Shown here piece after piece: positions 1-7,042 of a stretch of DNA of 23,241 nucleotides. Numbering within the stretch: the first letter of the stretch is position 1; the number at the start of each line of letters is the position of its first letter. Made by a program: the position numbers and the translations under genes. Under the pieces are notes generated by a model. That model searched no databases. It was not told the origin of the DNA and saw only the letters and a program-made list of their open reading frames with translations. Source of the stretch: JARRQB01 sp965368585 (GTDB taxonomy: Bacteria; Pseudomonadota; Gammaproteobacteria; Chromatiales; Chromatiaceae); contig CBDUNM010000074.1 in the NCBI GenBank assembly GCA_965368585.1, positions 1 through 23,241 of the forward strand, written 5' to 3'.

Positions 1-380
1 ATGACCATTCCCTCATCCGGTATCGGATTCAACCGATGTTCGACGAGGTGATCGATCCCGAAGTGCGGTACGAAGCGAATCCAAAGCTTTGATATGTACG
101 CTTCCGCATCCGTTGTCATCAGCCAGCCGTTGACCGCTGCGACAATATCGGGATCCTGGTGGGACAGAAAGATGTAGCGCAGGTCGATGCCGCCAAGGAT
201 GGACATCGTTTCCGAAAGCGCCTTGCTGTAGACCTTGTGGCCGCCGGGGTCAAGGATCATCCCGGCGTCGCCGTGCACGATCACGTGTTGATTGGCTTGG
301 ACTGCAAGCCCCCCGAGGCCAAAATCCTCCAGCAATACGTTCTTATGAATATCGTCTTCGTAAAGCACAGTATCGGACAT
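1..380 (-). CDS. MBL-fold diiron (ODP/flavodiiron-like) protein, partial
   Basis: Reading the minus strand from ATG at 380 gives an open frame with no stop to the window edge (126 complete codons), so the C-terminus lies outside. The N-terminus (MSDTVLYEDD...) resembles metallo-beta-lactamase-fold proteins of the flavodiiron/oxygen-binding diiron (ODP) type. The motif FLSHQDPDIV, near residues 78-87, fits the metal-binding H-x-[E/D]-x-D signature of that family, preceded by a strand with HGDAGMILDPGG. Family members bind a diiron centre and reduce or sense O2 or NO. No flavodoxin domain can be judged because the gene is cut. A GGGGAG sequence just upstream of the ATG is a good ribosome binding site. 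It follows the Roadblock/LC7 gene on the same strand, 221 bases downstream, and the two may be co-transcribed. The fold is fairly sure; the substrate is not. Confidence 0.72.
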   Translation of the reverse strand, partial: MSDTVLYEDDIHKNVLLEDFGLGGLAVQANQHVIVHGDAGMILDPGGHKVYSKALSETMSILGGIDLRYIFLSHQDPDIVAAVNGWLMTTDAEAYISKLWIRFVPHFGIDHLVEHRLNPIPDEGMV

Positions 381-429
381 GCTGTCTCCCCAAGTCCCCG
401 CGCAGCGATTGGCGCGGATACGCGTGCCG

Positions 430-447
430 GTCTCGCGCGCGCGAGAC
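430..447. repeat. 18-bp perfect palindrome upstream of the diiron-protein gene
   Basis: GTCTCGCGCGCGCGAGAC is a perfect inverted repeat with no spacer. It sits about 50 bases upstream of the ATG at 380, in the gap between the Roadblock gene and the diiron-protein gene. It could be an operator for a dimeric regulator or an RNA hairpin in the 5' leader. There is no T-run on either side, so a simple intrinsic terminator is unlikely. A second small inverted repeat, ACCAAA-G-TTTGGT, lies near 512-524 in the same gap. Confidence 0.55.
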
Positions 448-601
448 TCCGGTTAATAAACAACTGCTGTTATGCGGCGAGGAGTAATCGTGGAGAGCGG
501 GGCGCGTTGACCACCAAAGTTTGGTAGTTACGCAACACAGCCGTCGGCGATTGAGTCTGACGCACAATCATAGTCATTTGTCGGATGAGGCATTGGTATG
601 C

Positions 602-967
602 CTACAGGATCTGTTTAATAGCGTTTATCGCTTCACGCATGTCAAAAAAAATCATTCCCAATTTGGCGGCTTCGTTGGCCACGACCAGCAACAACACGCC
701 GCGACCGGCCTTGACCATGACGGCATAGCCTTGCTCGCCCCGGACGATGACTTCCTGAACGTCACCGCGTTGCAGCTCGTGCGAGGCGCGGGTGCCGAGG
801 CTGAGCAGGGTTGCGCTCATGCCGCCGACGCGTGTGTCGTCGAGTTCTTGCGGCAGAGCGCTGGCGATCATCAGTCCGTCGTCCGAGATCAAGGCAGCTG
901 CTTCGACGTCCGGTGAGCGGGTCTGCAGCGATTTAAGCACCTTGTTGAGATTTTCTGTTCTGTCCAC
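602..967 (-). CDS. Roadblock/LC7 domain protein
   Basis: A 121-residue protein that is a single Roadblock/LC7 domain of normal length. Visible family hallmarks are the N-terminal helix (MDRTENLNKVLKSL), the strand with VEAAALISDDGLMIASALP, the central helix (MSATLLSLGTRASHEL) and the strands VIVRGEQGYAVMVKAG and GVLLLVVA. Such proteins (MglB and relatives) dimerise and regulate small Ras-like GTPases or act as scaffolds. No GTPase partner is visible in this window. The start is GTG at 967, preceded by AGGAGA at suitable spacing. It is transcribed away from the kinase-like gene at 1393, leaving a 425-bp divergent intergenic region, and is followed downstream by the diiron-type protein gene. 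The domain call is firm; the pathway is unknown. Confidence 0.9.
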   Translation of the reverse strand: MDRTENLNKVLKSLQTRSPDVEAAALISDDGLMIASALPQELDDTRVGGMSATLLSLGTRASHELQRGDVQEVIVRGEQGYAVMVKAGRGVLLLVVANEAAKLGMIFFDMREAINAIKQIL

Positions 968-1392
968 GGGCGTCTCCTGTATTTTTTTATAGACGGCTTA
1001 TCGGTTTTCTCGTTACATCTTTACTTTGGGCGCTGACAGCGTTATCGCCGCACCGTTCTGAGCTTGATTTTCGCCGGGCCCCTAGGAAGCAATACGATTT
1101 GCGGACGACACATGCTTTCCCCACGTACGTTTCGATTCTATGGCATGTCGTGTCCGAATGGCAGCCCGTATTATGCGGTTTGTTTGCGCCGCGCCGATCG
1201 GGCGGTGGTGCGCAACGACGGCCTGCGAAAGAGGCGCGGTTCACGGGTCAGAATAGGAATTATATTTCTAGAGCGACTACTCATCGAGTGCGTCTGTTCG
1301 TTTGGACCGATCGATTGATATACTTGTTTCGTCACCCTTCAATTGCTTGGGGCCAGCGTGATCGATACTAAATAATCGGGGGCACTAGTCGT
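968..1392. other. Divergent intergenic region between Roadblock and kinase-like genes
   Basis: About 425 bases with no convincing gene; the short open frames here have no recognisable protein features. It must hold the promoters for both flanking genes. One candidate plus-strand extended -10 element (TGATATACT, 1316-1324) lies about 70 bases before the ATG at 1393, but no good -35 accompanies it. A GGGGG run just before the ATG at 1393 could serve as a ribosome binding site. Confidence 0.5.
1316..1324 (+). promoter_or_regulatory. Candidate extended -10 for the kinase-like gene
   Basis: TGATATACT matches the extended -10 form (TG-N-TATAAT with one mismatch). It lies on the coding strand 69 bases before the start at 1393. 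The sequence 16-18 bases upstream (around GTTCGT) is a poor -35, so this is a weak prediction. Confidence 0.25.
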
Positions 1393-4300
1393 ATGCGTTC
1401 TATTTCCGAGCTATTTAGTAAACTAATCACTCTGCGTAAGGCGACCGATGGGCCGCTTGCACCGCCCGCGACGATGCAACCGGCCGCCAACGGGATCGCG
1501 AACGACGCAGACCTGCCGGAGCGGCCCGAGTTCGAAGACAATGCGGCAAGCGCTGCGCCTGTCGATTCGTCGGCAGATGAGTACCCGGCCGAATCGTCCC
1601 AAACCGGCGGCAAACAAACGACGGCAGCTGCGCCTGGAAACTTCCCCCTGTATGAGATTGGCGACCTGATTGCCGGACGCTATCGGGTGCGGCAGCGTCT
1701 GGAAGGCGCGGTGGCGTATCTCTATGTGGCTTACGATAAGATCGACGACATCGACTACGCCGTCAAACAACCGAAGCAAGCTGTCGTCGCCGATCCGGTA
1801 TTCTCCAGTCGAATTCTGAAAGCGGCCAATGCCTGGATCGGTCTGGGCATGCATCCGCATATAGTCCACTGCTACTTCGTCCGGCAGATCGGGGGTGTTC
1901 CGCTTCTGTTCGCGGCGTATGCCGCGGGGGGTAACCTGCGTCATTGGATAGAGACGGGACTATGCGCCGAACTACGGGTAAGTCTCGACCTGGCCATCCA
2001 GTTTTGTCATGGCATGGAGCACGCCCATGGCTGCGACGTCATACACCAGCGCATCAAGCCGGAGAACATACTGATCAGTCAGGCGGGCGTGCTGCAGATC
2101 AGCGATTTCGCAATTTCGCTGGATCGACCGGGATGCAAGGATGGCGGCGATCCGCGGTCTGACGACGTAACACAGACACCCGCTGGCCGGGCACCGGGCG
2201 CGCTGGCGTATCTGGCGCCGGAGCAGCTGCGTGAACCGGCGCTGCGCTGCGCTGCCGTTCCGGAAGGGGTGTGGTACGAATCCGACGTTTACAGTTTCGG
2301 TGTGTGCCTGTGGGAGATGATCGTTGGTCACTTGCCGTACGAGGAGCCGCCACAGGCCGGCGATGTACCGCCTGATCCGCACACCCTCCGCAGCGACGTA
2401 CCGGACGGTCTAAGTGCCTTGTTGCGCGACGTCGTCGCGCGCGAACGCGGTAAACGACCCGGGAACTTCGCCATACTCAGGAAATCGCTGAACGGTATTT
2501 ACCGAGCGCTCTTCGAGGTCGATGCGCCCGGTTACACGCTCGAACTGCCCGAGGGTACGGCCGCCGATGAATTGAATAATCTCGGTTGTGAATATCTGCA
2601 GCGCAATGAAACCGGGCAGGCGCGAAGCTGTTTCGAAAGCGCCATGGAAAAGGGACTGACCCATCCGTTTGCGGCCTATAACCTGTCGCTTATGCGATGG
2701 CGCGCGGGGGAGATTTCCGAGGACGAGGTTCTGTGGCGCCTCGAATACTGCAAAAGCGACGACAAGGTCGACCGTCGCATCTTGGCCGAACTCATTGCGC
2801 AGATCCAGTCCGAGCGGCTCGACCCGCATTCCGCGCAGCAACTGCTGGCTGACCACCCGGGTCGGTATGAAGCACTTTTTGGAGACCAGGATGTCGGGCA
2901 AGCCCGTTGCCTGCGCACCTTGGAAGGGCACCGAGGCTGGATCAACGGCGTGGCATTGTCTACCGACGGAAGCAAGGGGCTGTCGGGCAGTGACGATCGC
3001 ACGGTCAAGCTGTGGAACCTGGCGAACGGCGATTGCCTGCGTACCTTGGAAGGGCACAGAGGCAGGGTCAATGCGGTGGCCCTTAGCCCTGACGGCGACT
3101 GGGGGTTGTCGGGGAGCGACGATAGAACGCTCTGCCTCTGGGACCTTGAAGCGGGCACCAATACGCTGGTTCTGAAAGGGCATGAGTCGGAGGTTACCAG
3201 CCTGGCCTGGTCGGCTGACCGCCGCTTGGCGCTGTCGGGAAGCAAGGACAATACGCTTGTGTTATGGGATTTGCAGGCAGGCGAAATGATTCGCGTGTTG
3301 GCCGGACATACGGGTTGGGTCCGCTCGGTGGCGATGACTCCGGACGGACATCGGGCGCTTTCCGGGGGGGGTGACAATATTCTCCGTTTCTGGGATTTGC
3401 GAACCGGTCGGTGTATCAGGTCCTCCGAAGAGCACGTACGCGGAATCAAAACTGTTGCGCTAGGCGACGACGGGCGGACGGGTCTATGTGGCAGTCGGGA
3501 CGGAACGCTGTGTCTGTGGAACCTGGAGACCGGCGAACGGTTGCGTACGTTCGAAGGGCATACGCTGTCTGTGGAATCCGTCGCATTGACCGCCGACCTG
3601 CGGTGGGCGCTGTCGGCGAGCAGGGACACGACCCTTCGTCTGTGGGAGCTCGAGACAGGCCAATGCGTTCAGGTCAAGAAGGGGCGGCGAGGTTTTGTGC
3701 TGTGCGTAGCGACAACGCCGGACGGGCAGCGCGTATTATCCGGGAATCACGACAACACCATGCAACTTTGGGATTTGCCGTTACAGCGCAGGTACCGAGC
3801 TCCGTTCCGCATTGCTGCGCACCGCAGTTCGGCGGGTGGACGGGAAACGGTGGCCGCGGATCGACAAGCCGCAATTGCAGCGGCGAAAGACCAGCAGGAT
3901 ACTGTGGCACCGAATCGGGCAGACGCAGTCGCGTCCGAGCGACCGGCGGCAGTTCGAGCGACGGTAACCCGGCGGAAACAACAACCGCAAGAGCCGGCGG
4001 TGGACGCTATGGCTGCCACCGGGCAAGTGGGTACCGAAGAAGCGGCAGTCGTGAATCGTCCGGGCGCTTCCCCGCCGCAAGTCGCAACGGACGACACGAC
4101 CCGCTCGAGCGCCTGGGCGGCGTTGCGAGAAGCATGGGAAGAGCGGGAGTTTGCCGAAGATGCCACTATTGTCCGCCGGTACCGCAGGCTGTTAGCCGGT
4201 GGGCGGGCGACGTCTTTGCTGGATGCTCGAGCCCTCCGTCGACTGACTGGCAGCAACCGCGGTTTCTTCGCGGTTGCCCAAAGCCGTGATGGACGTCGGG

Positions 4301-5160
4301 CTTTATCAGGGAATGCCGATGCCAGCCTCACCCATTGGGATCTGCAGACCGGCGAGCGCTTGCATACCTTGCGCGGACACCAGGATATCGTCAGCGCCGT
4401 GGCAATGACGCCTGATGGCCGGTTGGCGCTGTCGGCTAGCGCCGACAGCACGCTGCGCCTTTGGGACCTCGCCGCGGGCGAGTGTTTATGCGTGCTGGGG
4501 GAGATTGCGAATGCCTACTTGTCCGTGGCCATCACACCTGATGGCCGCTGGGCACTGGCGGGTCAACGCTTCGGGCTGGCGGATGAATCAGGTCTGCTCA
4601 GTCTCTGGGAGCTGGAAACTCGCGCGCCCGTACGTGTTTGGGAAGGGCACAAGGTTCAGGTCGGATCCGTGGCGCTGACCGCCGACGCCCGTTGGGGATT
4701 GTCGGGCGGGGCGGACAATGCCGTGCGGCTGTGGGATCTGACGACATTTGAGAACGTTCACGTCCTGCGAGGCCATACGCAAGCCGTCAATGCCGTCGCG
4801 ATGACACCGGACGGCCGTTGGGGGTTTTCTGGGAGCCACGATACGACACTGCGGTTGTGGGACCTGCAGACCGGCGCGTGCGTGCGCGAACTGGGTGGTC
4901 ATACCGAGGCGGTCAGATCCGTGGCGATGAGTTCAGACGGACGCTGCGGATTGTCCGGGAGTTTCGACAAATCGCTCAGGCTCTGGAATCTGGCGACAGG
5001 CGATTGCCTGGACTCGCTGCAGCAGCACACCGGGTACGTCACCTGCGTCGATTTGAGCCTTGACGCGTATGTGGGTCTGTCGGCAAGCATGGACAACACG
5101 CTCATTCAATGGCGCTTCATCCGGGAGCTTGAGTTTCCGCAGGGCGCCGTTTCGAATTGA
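1393..5160 (+). CDS. Kinase-like (probable pseudokinase) protein with two WD40 arrays
   Basis: A 1255-residue protein. Residues 1-85 are a Pro/Ala-rich, probably disordered head. Residues ~87-375 match a Ser/Thr protein kinase fold: the lysine of the AxK motif is K125, with IKPENIL at 221-227, an APE-type motif (LAPEQL) and SDVYSFGVCLWEM. The catalytic HRD triplet is H218-Q219-R220, so the proton-accepting Asp is Arg; DFG is D238-F239-A240; and the Gly-rich loop reads EGAVAY. This points to a pseudokinase or a very atypical kinase. Residues ~390-490 are helical and TPR-like. Two sets of seven WD40 repeats follow (~505-795 and ~947-1245), each repeat about 42 residues and ending in LWDL-type motifs, consistent with two beta-propellers. 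They are separated by a ~150-residue Ala/Arg/Gln-rich linker. There is no transmembrane segment. It stands alone with no operon partner; a scaffold or sensor role is inference. Confidence 0.92.
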   Translation: MRSISELFSKLITLRKATDGPLAPPATMQPAANGIANDADLPERPEFEDNAASAAPVDSSADEYPAESSQTGGKQTTAAAPGNFPLYEIGDLIAGRYRVRQRLEGAVAYLYVAYDKIDDIDYAVKQPKQAVVADPVFSSRILKAANAWIGLGMHPHIVHCYFVRQIGGVPLLFAAYAAGGNLRHWIETGLCAELRVSLDLAIQFCHGMEHAHGCDVIHQRIKPENILISQAGVLQISDFAISLDRPGCKDGGDPRSDDVTQTPAGRAPGALAYLAPEQLREPALRCAAVPEGVWYESDVYSFGVCLWEMIVGHLPYEEPPQAGDVPPDPHTLRSDVPDGLSALLRDVVARERGKRPGNFAILRKSLNGIYRALFEVDAPGYTLELPEGTAADELNNLGCEYLQRNETGQARSCFESAMEKGLTHPFAAYNLSLMRWRAGEISEDEVLWRLEYCKSDDKVDRRILAELIAQIQSERLDPHSAQQLLADHPGRYEALFGDQDVGQARCLRTLEGHRGWINGVALSTDGSKGLSGSDDRTVKLWNLANGDCLRTLEGHRGRVNAVALSPDGDWGLSGSDDRTLCLWDLEAGTNTLVLKGHESEVTSLAWSADRRLALSGSKDNTLVLWDLQAGEMIRVLAGHTGWVRSVAMTPDGHRALSGGGDNILRFWDLRTGRCIRSSEEHVRGIKTVALGDDGRTGLCGSRDGTLCLWNLETGERLRTFEGHTLSVESVALTADLRWALSASRDTTLRLWELETGQCVQVKKGRRGFVLCVATTPDGQRVLSGNHDNTMQLWDLPLQRRYRAPFRIAAHRSSAGGRETVAADRQAAIAAAKDQQDTVAPNRADAVASERPAAVRATVTRRKQQPQEPAVDAMAATGQVGTEEAAVVNRPGASPPQVATDDTTRSSAWAALREAWEEREFAEDATIVRRYRRLLAGGRATSLLDARALRRLTGSNRGFFAVAQSRDGRRALSGNADASLTHWDLQTGERLHTLRGHQDIVSAVAMTPDGRLALSASADSTLRLWDLAAGECLCVLGEIANAYLSVAITPDGRWALAGQRFGLADESGLLSLWELETRAPVRVWEGHKVQVGSVALTADARWGLSGGADNAVRLWDLTTFENVHVLRGHTQAVNAVAMTPDGRWGFSGSHDTTLRLWDLQTGACVRELGGHTEAVRSVAMSSDGRCGLSGSFDKSLRLWNLATGDCLDSLQQHTGYVTCVDLSLDAYVGLSASMDNTLIQWRFIRELEFPQGAVSN

Positions 5161-5564
5161 TGCGGTCGGCTGGTGTCGTCAACTGAACTCAATGCGATTG
5201 ATTTAGTTATCGACAACTTAACCTGCATGTTGCACCCGCCGATCATGGGCCAAATACCGAAACCCGATGTAGCCGCTTCGAATCCTCTTTTTCCGGGGTT
5301 TTCTGCAGGGTACGGCTGGTGACCGGCCCAGAATCCATCCGGGCCCTCGTTTGTCCAGGCACGCCTGCACTGGCTGTTCACTCAAGTCGTAGCGACGGCT
5401 ATGTCTTTCGCTCCACGGCGGCGTCCAGCCGCGCCTGTCCGGCGCGATCATCCCGGATACTGGTGCAACAGGCAGGTTAAAGCTTCTGCGGTCCGAAGTG
5501 TTCGCTTCAAGGGGTCCGTCAATTATTTGTACGGCCGAGCGTTGCTGCTATCGAAATCACAGTA

Positions 5565-5670
5565 CGATGTAATATGTATGCATATTGTATGCTCATAAGA
5601 TACATATTATGTATATAGTATATATAATGTATATTTTTTGTGAATACATAAATGTATATACAAATATGTT
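5565..5670. other. Very AT-rich tract
   Basis: A ~105-base stretch made almost only of A and T with recurring TATATA, ATGTATA and ATACAT steps, inside a genome of about 58-60% GC. It could be a curved or easily melted DNA element, a binding site for an H-NS-like protein, or a remnant of foreign DNA. No coding potential is seen. Confidence 0.5.
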
Positions 5671-5761
5671 TCCCGGCAGCCGGCGGCGCATTCACCGCCA
5701 CCCTAAGCTCTAGCGCCTCATTACGAAAATAATTTGAATATTAACGATTTTAAAATATCTA

Positions 5762-5775
5762 TGATTCATGAATCA
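5762..5775. repeat. 14-bp perfect palindrome
   Basis: TGATTCATGAATCA is a perfect inverted repeat, about 225 bases upstream of pstS. It is directly followed by another inverted repeat (5779-5802). The pair may be operator sites for a regulator of the pst operon; the binding protein is unknown. Confidence 0.45.
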
Positions 5776-5778
5776 GTC

Positions 5779-5802
5779 ATCGTACGCGATTCGCGATACG
5801 AT
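5779..5802. repeat. Imperfect inverted repeat upstream of pstS
   Basis: The arms ATCGTA-CGCGA and TCGCG-A-TACGAT pair over 11 bases with a single bulged A and a one-base centre. It begins four bases after the 14-bp palindrome. It could be a regulator-binding site or a hairpin; there is only a short A-rich stretch after it. Confidence 0.4.
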
Positions 5803-5958
5803 AAAATGACTTGATGTGCGTCAGAAAAAATATGGTTCAGTTTGGATTATTGGTTGTAATCAAGCGGTAGCTGATGCACTAATAGTGCCGCATTCAAATT
5901 ATAAATAGATGACGACGCCGATCGGTGCTCAAGCGTCCGGCAGCAACGATCGAAATCC

Positions 5959-5980
5959 CTGAACCTTCCACTGAACCTTC
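5959..5980 (+). repeat. Direct repeat in the pstS leader
   Basis: CTGAACCTTC occurs at 5959-5968 and again at 5971-5980, a 12-base period, ending 18 bases before the pstS start codon and just ahead of the AAAGG ribosome binding site. It could be a local duplication or a leader regulatory site. Confidence 0.5.
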
Positions 5981-5998
5981 AAACCAAAGGCAAGATTC

Positions 5999-6901
5999 AT
6001 GAAAAAACGTTCGTTCGTAGGCGCAGCGTTGGCTGCTACGGCTTTGTTCGCTTCCGCATCCGCTTTTTCGGCCGACCGCGCGCTGATTCAGAACAAGGGC
6101 TCGGATACCCTGGTCAACGTGGCGCAGGCCTGGGCCGAGGAATACAAGGACGTTAATTCTGGAGTGGCGGTTGCCGTTTCCGGTGGCGGTTCGGGTACCG
6201 GCATCGCGGCGATGATCAACGGCACGGTCGATATCGCCAACGCGAGCCGTAAGATGAAGGATAAAGAACTGAAAAAGGCCAAGGAGTCGGGTCAGAATCC
6301 GGTGGAGCATGTCGTGGGCTACGATGCCCTGGCGGTGTACCTGCACCACGACAACCCGATCGAGAAACTCAGTATCGATCAGTTGGCCAGGATTTTCGGG
6401 CGCGGCGGCGGTGTCGAGAAATGGTCCGACATGGGGGTGAAAGTGCCCGGCTGCGACGACAAGATCGTGGTCGTGAGCCGGCAGAACAACTCCGGAACCT
6501 ACGCCTATTTTCAAAAAGCCGTGCTCAAGACCGCGGCGGAAAAGAAGGTGATCGACAAGGGTAAATACCGCATGGGCACTCTGGACATGCACGGCTCCAA
6601 GGACGTGGTGGACCTGGTCGAAAAAACGCCTTGCGCCATTGGCTACAGCGGTTTGGCCTACGCCACCGACCATATTAAGATGGCTTGTATAGCGCAGGAA
6701 ACCGACGGCGCCTGTGTCTCGCCTAGCGTCAGTACCGCCAGCGACCACAGCTACCCGATCGCCCGCCCGCTGTTCATGTATACCAACGGCGAGCCCAAGG
6801 GCCACATCAAGGAGTACATGGACTGGATTTTGAGCGACGTGGGCCAATGCATCTTGTCGAAAAAAGGTTATGCACCCGTGCGTCATGTGAAGTGTGACTG
6901 A
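5999..6901 (+). CDS. pstS: Phosphate ABC transporter substrate-binding protein (PstS family)
   Basis: A 300-residue periplasmic binding protein that delivers phosphate to the PstCAB importer. The N-terminus MKKRSFVGAALAATALFASASAFSA is a classical Sec signal peptide, cut most likely after the final Ala before DRALIQ. The mature chain shows the anion-binding loops of the family: GSDTLV near residue 35, SGGGSGTGIAAMINGTVDIANASR near 55-80 and NNSGTYAYFQ near 163-172. It is somewhat shorter than E. coli PstS. It is the first gene of the operon and has an AAAGG ribosome binding site. It is followed by a strong GC hairpin and a branched structure before the phoU gene, which would allow more PstS than membrane components to be made. 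The transporter context makes phosphate the likely ligand, though the family also contains binders of related anions. Confidence 0.92.
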   Translation: MKKRSFVGAALAATALFASASAFSADRALIQNKGSDTLVNVAQAWAEEYKDVNSGVAVAVSGGGSGTGIAAMINGTVDIANASRKMKDKELKKAKESGQNPVEHVVGYDALAVYLHHDNPIEKLSIDQLARIFGRGGGVEKWSDMGVKVPGCDDKIVVVSRQNNSGTYAYFQKAVLKTAAEKKVIDKGKYRMGTLDMHGSKDVVDLVEKTPCAIGYSGLAYATDHIKMACIAQETDGACVSPSVSTASDHSYPIARPLFMYTNGEPKGHIKEYMDWILSDVGQCILSKKGYAPVRHVKCD

Positions 6902-6914
6902 GTGGACGTAGCCG

Positions 6915-6934
6915 GGCCGCGCAATCGCGCGGCC
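6915..6934 (+). terminator. GC hairpin after pstS (partial terminator)
   Basis: GGCCGCGC-AATC-GCGCGGCC forms a perfect 8-bp stem with a four-base loop, starting 13 bases after the pstS stop. It is followed by TCATACTTTTATTT, a loose U-rich tail. This fits an intrinsic terminator that some transcripts read through to phoU-pstCAB. Confidence 0.6.
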
Positions 6935-6963
6935 TCATACTTTTATTTCGCATCAATTGAGAA

Positions 6964-7019
6964 CCGGCGGCGGATCGCGACGCGATCCGTGCGGTAAACG
7001 CACGCGGTCCGACCGCCGG
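6964..7019 (+). promoter_or_regulatory. Branched RNA-structure candidate between pstS and phoU
   Basis: An outer stem CCGGCGG (6964-6970) pairs with CCGCCGG (7013-7019). It encloses hairpin CGGATCGC-GAC-GCGATCCG (6971-6989) and hairpin GTGCG-GTAAA-CGCAC (6989-7003), sharing one base. Together they give a three-way-junction-like fold ending 23 bases before the phoU start. It could stabilise the mRNA, or be a REP-like element or a leader control site. Confidence 0.5.
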
Positions 7020-7042
7020 CATCAGATCAACGGAGCCCCGCA

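Larger units (their letters stand above)
5161..5998. other. Gene-poor region upstream of the pst operon
   Basis: About 840 bases without a convincing gene. Positions ~5161-5550 have normal GC. The minus-strand frames there (5218-5451 and 5106-5381) look protein-like in places but match no family I know. Positions ~5565-5670 are strongly AT-rich with repeated TATATA/ATGTAT steps, and ~5715-5910 are moderately AT-rich. Palindromes, an imperfect hairpin and a short direct repeat near pstS are listed separately. The region should contain the pstS promoter. I looked for a Pho box (two CTGTCAT-like heptamers 11 bases apart) and found no convincing one. Confidence 0.55.

Noticed and set aside
5106..5451. 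Two overlapping minus-strand frames (74-91 residues) in the region after the kinase-like gene
   Set aside because: No good ribosome binding site and no recognised family; one frame runs into the 3' end of the kinase-like gene. The sequence might be an old repeat or IS-related remnant, but I cannot support that.
5771..5825. Possible Pho box upstream of pstS (GTCAT/GTCA-like words on either strand)
   Set aside because: No pair of CTGTCAT-like heptamers with 11-base spacing; matches are about half of the consensus or less.
5894..6886. A 330-residue minus-strand open frame opposite pstS
   Set aside because: Antisense shadow of pstS, which has a signal peptide and family motifs.
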